A DNA stretch of 64,000 nucleotides. It comes from Hermodice carunculata. Its lineage: Eukaryota > Annelida > Polychaeta > Eunicida > Amphinomidae. Each line of letters starts with the position of its first letter. The stretch's first letter is position 1. The DNA lies in NCBI GenBank assembly GCA_964020975.1, contig OZ026629.1:49778634-49842633 (forward strand). The letters run 5' to 3'. Shown here piece by piece: positions 59,930 to 64,000 of the stretch. The position numbers and the translations under genes are program-made. The notes below the pieces were generated by a model. The model searched no databases, was not told where the DNA came from, and saw only the letters and a program-made list of their open reading frames with translations.

Positions 59930-62600
59930 TATGTGTCCAATTGGTAGTAATAAATAGGAAGTCAAAGCAGAAAATGATAAAATAGAAAGGCCACAATACA
60001 GTGCAATAAGTACCATAGTTACTGACTTGTGACGGTCTAGGGAGGATGGATGGAAGGACACAATGCTAACCTATAGTCCCCTGTGGGGGAACTAATTATA
60101 AAACAGAAGCAGATGACGTTTACATAAGACACTTGCTAGGAATTTTGAGTGAAATAAGTTTCATGCCAATACATTACAGCTGGGACTCTCAGGCTGAAGA
60201 GTCAAATTTCAGTCAGGTTGCAATGGTACACTTAGTCAAGAATCAATACACAGCTCAATACAAAGCTCTCAAGATGATATTTTCAACTTCTCAGTGCCCA
60301 TGCATATTGCTGTCTGCTGTGGTTGTTTTAGACAACCAAAAAAAGAATTGCGTGCTGCATCCAGTTAAATCTCCTCCAAGATGGCAGAGCTATGTTTGGC
60401 TGCACACTTTTCTTTGTTGATAACCAAGCTTGCAATAATGGTTTCATTGACAAAAGGTCTTCTGGATGACTTCTTTTATCACAGATTTCTCAATCCTGCA
60501 CAAGCATTTACTGAAATTGCATGTGTCATGGAAAAATAAAACTTGTGTGTCAATTGTTTGTGATATGTGCATTTGCACATTGAACTGTGTTTTATGCACT
60601 TCACATATGGCACTATGGACTGATGAATCATTGTATCTTCAACTCAACCCTTTCATGGCCCAAATAACCACCTAGCTCACACCAAGGCAAGCTCCTGACC
60701 TGGGATGTTCCATAATGATCGATCTTGTCGGAACTCCCAACAAAAACGTTTTTCCTAAACATGAAGTTTACCAAAGACATTAGAGCACATGGGTGCTTTT
60801 GGCCAATTTGAGTGGAAAAGCGTGACAAAAATAAATGAAATATCTCAAAATTATTTCTTTACTGCTGTAACATGACACTTTTTTTTCAAGAAATGTATTT
60901 TTCTTGTTTTTATTAATTTACGCATCAAGTTCTTTTATTTTCTATCTGTGCACCTAAATTGTTAAGAAAACTCTTCTTTCACTTCTTGTTGTACAAACCA
61001 CCACAAAACCATGTGATCTAACCTCTTAGACTGCCATCTCTGTCACCTCAGTTACCAACCTTTGCACAGAAATACAAATTCATCTCTCCATATTAAAAAG
61101 TTACATGACTCTGTACATTTGTGACTAACATTGCCACTAAAGTCTGCTACATCCTTGATCGGGACTCAGCCAGCTCCACTTACTTGACACTCTCCTGGTT
61201 ACATGCCTTATCTGCTATCAGTATTCACTCACTTGACATGGACACCCAACATATAGACTGCCAAAACATGTGCACACAAATGAGCAGGAATTTGACAAGG
61301 CAGCCAAAATAATCCCTCGCCTGATCAAAATACACGACAAACAACTCTTCTCAGTATGAACTGGTCACTGCAATGGCAAACTCTTGACTAAAGATGGGAT
61401 AACAGTATTCTAACAGGTCTCAGCTAAATTGTTATTGAAATAATTAAAATGAAAACAAAGATAATCCAAGCTTGCAACAGTAAGCTGACTAATTTTTGTT
61501 TGTTTGTTTTTTGTTTGTGGGGATGGGGGGGGGGGGGGGTTGAGTAGGATACTCCAGATCAATATGAAATGATTCATTCCACAATAATCAGTATATTGAA
61601 ACAATGGGAACAGAAAAAAAAAACATCTTCCAGATAAATGCTAAACAGCCTGACCCCAGAGCCACAACATGCTGAAACATGAAATGGCCTAAATTCCTTC
61701 ACGGCAATAATTGTGACCATCTATATTATAATTGCCAATTAAAACAAGCAGGAATACAACATCTCTTTGTCTATGTCTATAGTTATCACAATGCACAATC
61801 TCAAACTACATACATGTACCAACTCAGCAGAACGCCGCTGCCTCAACCAGGAACTATCACTGACTGATGTCTGTTTCAGTACACAGTATCACCATTGCAG
61901 TTATCAACATTTTCATACCCACTGTTCATATTACCGACCCAGAAGCTACTGCAAGAAACTTAAGGACAGGTAAGACACCAAAAATAAACCCCACTTTAAT
62001 CAATCCTAGCTCATAATGTATTTGCGTTAGGATAACAAATCATATGTGTGTTTAATCGTCATACTCCAAAGAATTTATATGTCCCGTATTTGAGTGTCCG
62101 TGATGTTAATTGTTGAATAAACAATTGGAAGTTGACCGCAAAGCATCCACCCCATAAATGTCGATATAAGTCACTTATTATTTGTGATAAAATCATAATT
62201 ACACCTGCATCTTAGTCCTGGCATATCGGCAACAAAAAAAGATCCTGCAATTTTTTATGTTTGGTTTAGTTTTTCTGTTATCCATCCTCAAAGTTTGACA
62301 TTTCAATTTTCCCTTTGAATTCCAGATTGTTCATTTTCTTCATTTCATAGAAAAAGAACAAAGCAAAATTTTGAAAATTGCTGAATCGTTTTTGCAATTC
62401 AGACATTACAGAATCAAAAGTCGTTTTCTTGGAATAACCATTCTTAGGTGGGGTTCTCTTCCTATTATCCATTTAGAGAAAACAAGCTTCAAAGGCCTTT
62501 GATGTTGATCATTTGCCTCTGAAACAATACCATTTGCTCAAGTTGAGCTGATATATGTACAAAATGTAGTAAACATCGTCCCTTAACATTTGGTGAGGTT
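59930..62600. other. No gene recognised
   Basis: Mostly AT-rich sequence with short G or A runs, for example 61526-61540. No conserved open frame or repeat family was identified. Confidence 0.4.
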
Positions 62601-62611
62601 GTCAATCAATT

Positions 62612-62757
62612 ATTGGCCAATCACATGAATAAAAGAGCCTTTGAAGTACGGAACACATTATTCAGCGATCTGTCAAGCGGCGACAGCAACAAGCTGGTTT
62701 CAAAGCGTGACGTCATGGAGGCAGCCCTTCGGGCCTCGTGAACTCAAGCCTGGCAAT
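62612..62757 (+). promoter_or_regulatory. Possible promoter and first non-coding exon
   Basis: A CCAAT palindrome ATTGGCCAAT (62612-62621) and a TATA-like AATAAAAG (62629-62636) precede a GC-richer stretch with a perfect CRE, TGACGTCA (62708-62715). A strong donor AAT|GTAAGT follows at 62758. The arrangement would fit a plus-strand gene starting here and continuing past the window. No protein was identified. Confidence 0.3.
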
Positions 62758-62763
62758 GTAAGT

Positions 62764-64000
62764 TGTGTTGTCTTGCTTTGGTGGGGCAGCCTCCGGCCGC
62801 TCGTGGTCAGTGGAGGGATGGCGAGTTTGGTTTTCCGCCCCCTACCTCTTCATCCCGTTTTTAGGGATAGTGTTTTATTGTATTTACTCCTATCTGTGTA
62901 TTTTATGTACTTAGCTTGTTAGACTTGTCTGTACACTTTACTTAGTTAGCTTGTCATTATTTTGTGGTTATTTTCTCAATGAGTCTCATTCCTCTTTCCA
63001 ACCCAAGTTTTGTATCGCTATTTTGTGTGTTTTTGTCTTCTGTTTATTAGTACTTTTATTTCCTCATCCCTGGGTTTTGATAAAATATTATTATGCACGT
63101 GGGTGTTTTTGATTAAAGTGCCAGTTTTTTTCCCCCTCCTGTCTTTGGTGTGAAGGACCACTGGGGTAATCCATCGCGGCAGGGCCTTTGAAGGGACATT
63201 GTCTGTCAATTCCTGCTCCTCCTGAACATTTAAAGTCTCCCTTCATTAGAACGCAAAACAAGCAAGATAACTAAAAAGTAAACCACTAAGGCTATGATAT
63301 GTTAGCATGTTTGCATCTTTTCCCTGCACACAAACATACTTTCGGCTGATTTCACAGTGCCACCGTGATACCACTCTCCTTTTGCCATGGGCCGTTTCTA
63401 CCTGTAGCCACATGACAGACTGTTAAGTATTATTGACGAGTGGCATTGATCCCCTTGGAGGCTGAAAACCAAAAGAATGACACACGGATGTTCGAATATC
63501 CACATGCCTGTGTGTTTTTTGGCGTTTTTCTCATATTTCTACTTCAGTTAAAAGCTTGAAATTTTGACAACTTATAGAAAGGACATTCATCTTGTAAAAA
63601 CCGTTAAAATCTCAAAATCGGCTGTGCAAAGGTTTTTGGTGTCTTACCTGTCCTTAAGAAAATGTAAAATGCCAAGATGACTCTCCACCAAAATATCTAT
63701 AACAACCATGCTCACCATGTTATTGTAAATTGCTTATTTTTGCATGTATTAATTTTCCTGTGTTTTGAAACATTGACAGATTTGCCAGGTCTGAATAAAA
63801 TCACTAATTTTCAAAAGCCAGAACACAGGGGGCTCAAGTATGATGATCTAGAAAACAGACCCTGTTTACTGAAATGCATACACCTACATGAATAAGCAAC
63901 AACTGCCAGTTTTATGAGATACACCATGTACAGTGAAAATAGTCCTGGCACTTTGTGGTATTTCAACATTCACGGATTTATTTTGGCTGCAAAAATTAAG
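62764..64000. other. No gene recognised to the window end
   Basis: T-rich sequence with no convincing exon. If the 62.6-kb promoter call is right, this would be its first intron. Confidence 0.35.

Overview
This is 64 kb of intron-rich, AT-rich animal DNA with long non-coding stretches, many interspersed repeats and several minisatellites. The organism is probably a marine invertebrate. Supporting signs are a metazoan Rab10 gene, a stand-alone glutaredoxin-domain exon, a SAP/SWIM-type gene fragment, a DIRS-type retroelement, jockey/CR1-like LINE pieces, DNA elements with internal tandem repeats, and a marked excess of the palindrome TACATGTA. A deuterostome (echinoderm, hemichordate or lancelet) fits best, but a mollusc or other lophotrochozoan cannot be excluded.

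The one complete host gene is Rab10 on the minus strand. It has six coding exons between 43509 (ATG) and 25254 (stop). All splice sites are GT-AG, the phases match, and the 198-residue product has every GTPase motif and a C-terminal CC prenylation signal. Its introns hold much of the mobile DNA: a Tc1-like 1.5 kb element (25855-27349), a small MITE (29386-29547), a long hairpin (31566-31718), a LINE with perfect 15-bp target duplications (31931-33224), a TTAA-flanked element (33998-35256), and an antisense SAP/SWIM gene fragment (39335-39906).

Layout: 1-5.2 kb is minisatellites and a TIR-bounded element with a 145-bp tandem repeat. 5.28-8.32 kb looks like one 3-kb TIR element. 8.46-8.69 kb is a glutaredoxin exon (minus). 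9.2-10.4 kb is a LINE tail and a hAT-like MITE. 10.6-14.6 kb is a broken DIRS fossil. 14.6-25.2 kb is largely featureless and probably includes the Rab10 3' UTR. 25.25-43.5 kb is Rab10. 44.8-50.3 kb holds two decayed LINEs. 50.6 kb has a possible terminal exon. 51.65-52.3 kb and 58.4-59.7 kb are tandem arrays. 62.6 kb has a possible promoter and first exon. The rest shows nothing I can name.

The most unusual signal is that two unrelated tandem-repeat families (4.1-5.2 kb and 58.4-59.7 kb) carry dense, regularly phased nuclear-receptor half-sites: TCAAGGTCA inverted pairs in one and DR1 triplets in the other. No prokaryote-style system, CRISPR array, rRNA or tRNA gene was seen.
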